The notes under the pieces were generated by a model. The model saw only the letters and a program-made list of their open reading frames with translations, searched no databases and was not told the origin of the DNA. Both the position numbers and the translations under genes were made by a program. From assembly GCF_009695545.1 (NCBI RefSeq), contig NZ_VUNS01000006.1, positions 124,001-188,000 of the forward strand: a stretch of DNA of 64,000 nucleotides. Direction: 5' to 3'. The first letter of the stretch is position 1. Each line of letters starts with the position of its first letter. Below, piece by piece: positions 63,201 through 64,000 of this stretch. The DNA comes from Victivallis lenta. GTDB taxonomy: Bacteria; Verrucomicrobiota; Lentisphaeria; Victivallales; Victivallaceae.

Positions 63201-64000
63201 ACGGAATCGAAACCATCCATCTGCTGTGGAACCTTCTCGCCATCTGGCTGCCGGGCGCGGCTGTCGGGGCGATGATCGTCTGCACCGTCCTGCTGATCCG
63301 GCGCGACCGCTACTGCCGGAAGCTCGCGCTGGCCGAGTCGCCCGAGGCGGCGGAAATCCGCGCGCTTGCCGCGTCCGGCGCCGTCACGCCGGAGGAGGCC
63401 GGAAAACTGCTGGCCGGCTGCAATGCGCTCCCGGCCGTCCGTGAAACCTCGCCGCTGCCGGACCTGCCGCTCAAGCTCGTATCGGCTTTCGGGCGGATTT
63501 ACAGCACGATGAAAATCGTCATGCTGGCCGGAGTCTTTGCGGCATTCCGGGCGGTTCACCTGGCGGCCTCCGCGCCCGGCTTCCGGGGAGAGTACGAGTA
63601 CCGGGCCGAGAACCTGCCGCTGCTGCTCGGCGTGTCGGGTGCGGTGCTGATTCTCGCCGTGCTGGAATTCATCGCGTCGGTCCGGCTGCTGCACGGCAGC
63701 TTCGCGGCGCGCAATTATCTGATTTTCAACTGGATCTTGAATTTTCTGCTGATCCGCTGCGCGCTGGCGGCGTTCGGTTCGCCGCTCTATTTTGTTCCGG
63801 CGGTCGGAGCGGGGGCTTATGCGCTTTACGTTCTCGCATTCCGGCGCGGCGCAGTGCGGAAAATCACGGCGGAGCGCCCGGAACCCGGGCGCGGCGGCCG
63901 GCTCCTGACCGGCGTTGCCGCCGCCGCGGCGCTGGCGGCGGGACTCTGTTTCGGTTCGGCGCAGTATGAGAAACTCAATGAATTCTTTATCGTGCAGACG
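63197..64000 (+). CDS. Large membrane protein, tandem paralogue 2, 3'-truncated
   Basis: The frame is open from ATG 63197 (overlapping the previous stop) to the window end, 268 codons. It repeats the plan of paralogue 1: helix, then LAASGAVTPEEAGKLLAGCNALPAV, LPLKLVSAFGRIYSTMKIV, helices and RPEPGRGG. The outer domain would lie beyond the window. Clear duplication with many matching positions. Confidence 0.75.
   Translation, partial: MNGIETIHLLWNLLAIWLPGAAVGAMIVCTVLLIRRDRYCRKLALAESPEAAEIRALAASGAVTPEEAGKLLAGCNALPAVRETSPLPDLPLKLVSAFGRIYSTMKIVMLAGVFAAFRAVHLAASAPGFRGEYEYRAENLPLLLGVSGAVLILAVLEFIASVRLLHGSFAARNYLIFNWILNFLLIRCALAAFGSPLYFVPAVGAGAYALYVLAFRRGAVRKITAERPEPGRGGRLLTGVAAAAALAAGLCFGSAQYEKLNEFFIVQT

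Overview
The window is high-GC DNA from a Gram-negative, probably strictly anaerobic bacterium of the PVC superphylum, most likely Lentisphaerae (Victivallis-like). The grounds are inference: prepilin-like proteins with an [13 protein letters not shown] start and a C-terminal H-X9-DG motif, lipid A/outer-membrane genes (KdsD, an LptE-like lipoprotein), an [FeFe]-hydrogenase maturase (HydG), and a GntR/LacI-hybrid regulator beside a prepilin-like gene and a glycoside hydrolase. A 16S or marker-gene search would settle it.

Layout. (1) 1-1204: 3' part of hydG. (2) 1246-9930, minus: an eight-gene operon ending in ExbB-like, DUF2149 and giant membrane-anchored CobN-like proteins, preceded by a tandem FMN-binding protein. 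It resembles the CobN/ExbB/DUF2149 part of Bacteroidetes hmu haem operons, and two ATTAG-N6-CTAAT boxes lie before it. (3) 10064-11654, minus: SanA-like and AmrS-like genes. (4) 11851-18736, plus: hisE, hisG, kdsD, a BamD-like TPR protein, an LptE-like lipoprotein, KtrB/KtrA-type potassium uptake, a HIT protein and an unknown. (5) 18753-22981, minus: small membrane proteins, a Sel1 protein, an amidohydrolase and an extended SDR. (6) 23176-33541, plus: znuACB, a TPR lipoprotein, dnaG, a lipoprotein, an acyltransferase, a heparinase-II/III-like protein and a UbiB/ABC1 kinase-like protein.

(7) 33672-48113, plus: the most remarkable region, a complete and composite NHLP/proteusin RiPP cluster. 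Three tandem precursors with three-cysteine cores (C-x4-C-x4-C-G, each ending in Lys) are followed by a radical SAM/SPASM maturase, a double GNAT protein, a fourth precursor with a cysteine-free hydrophobic core, a PoyD-like radical SAM epimerase, a cobalamin-binding radical SAM protein, an NHLM HlyD-like adaptor, a C39-peptidase ABC exporter, a second NHLM ABC protein, and a periplasmic ligand-binding protein. My reading is that one export machine serves two chemically different peptide classes: thioether-type Cys peptides and an epimerised, perhaps C-methylated or acylated, proteusin.

(8) 48110-55832: nuclease remnant, zinc-ribbon protein, tmRNA, CrcB, a TMTC-like membrane protein, a DUF3089 lipoprotein, aroB, dprA, two identical tRNA-Val(GAC) genes and a GIY-YIG remnant. 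(9) 56070-60156: GntR/LacI-hybrid regulator, prepilin-like protein and a clan GH-A glycoside hydrolase. (10) 60217-64000: a large perfect inverted repeat abutting a promoter, a DUF2089 regulator and two tandem paralogous membrane proteins, the second cut by the window edge.
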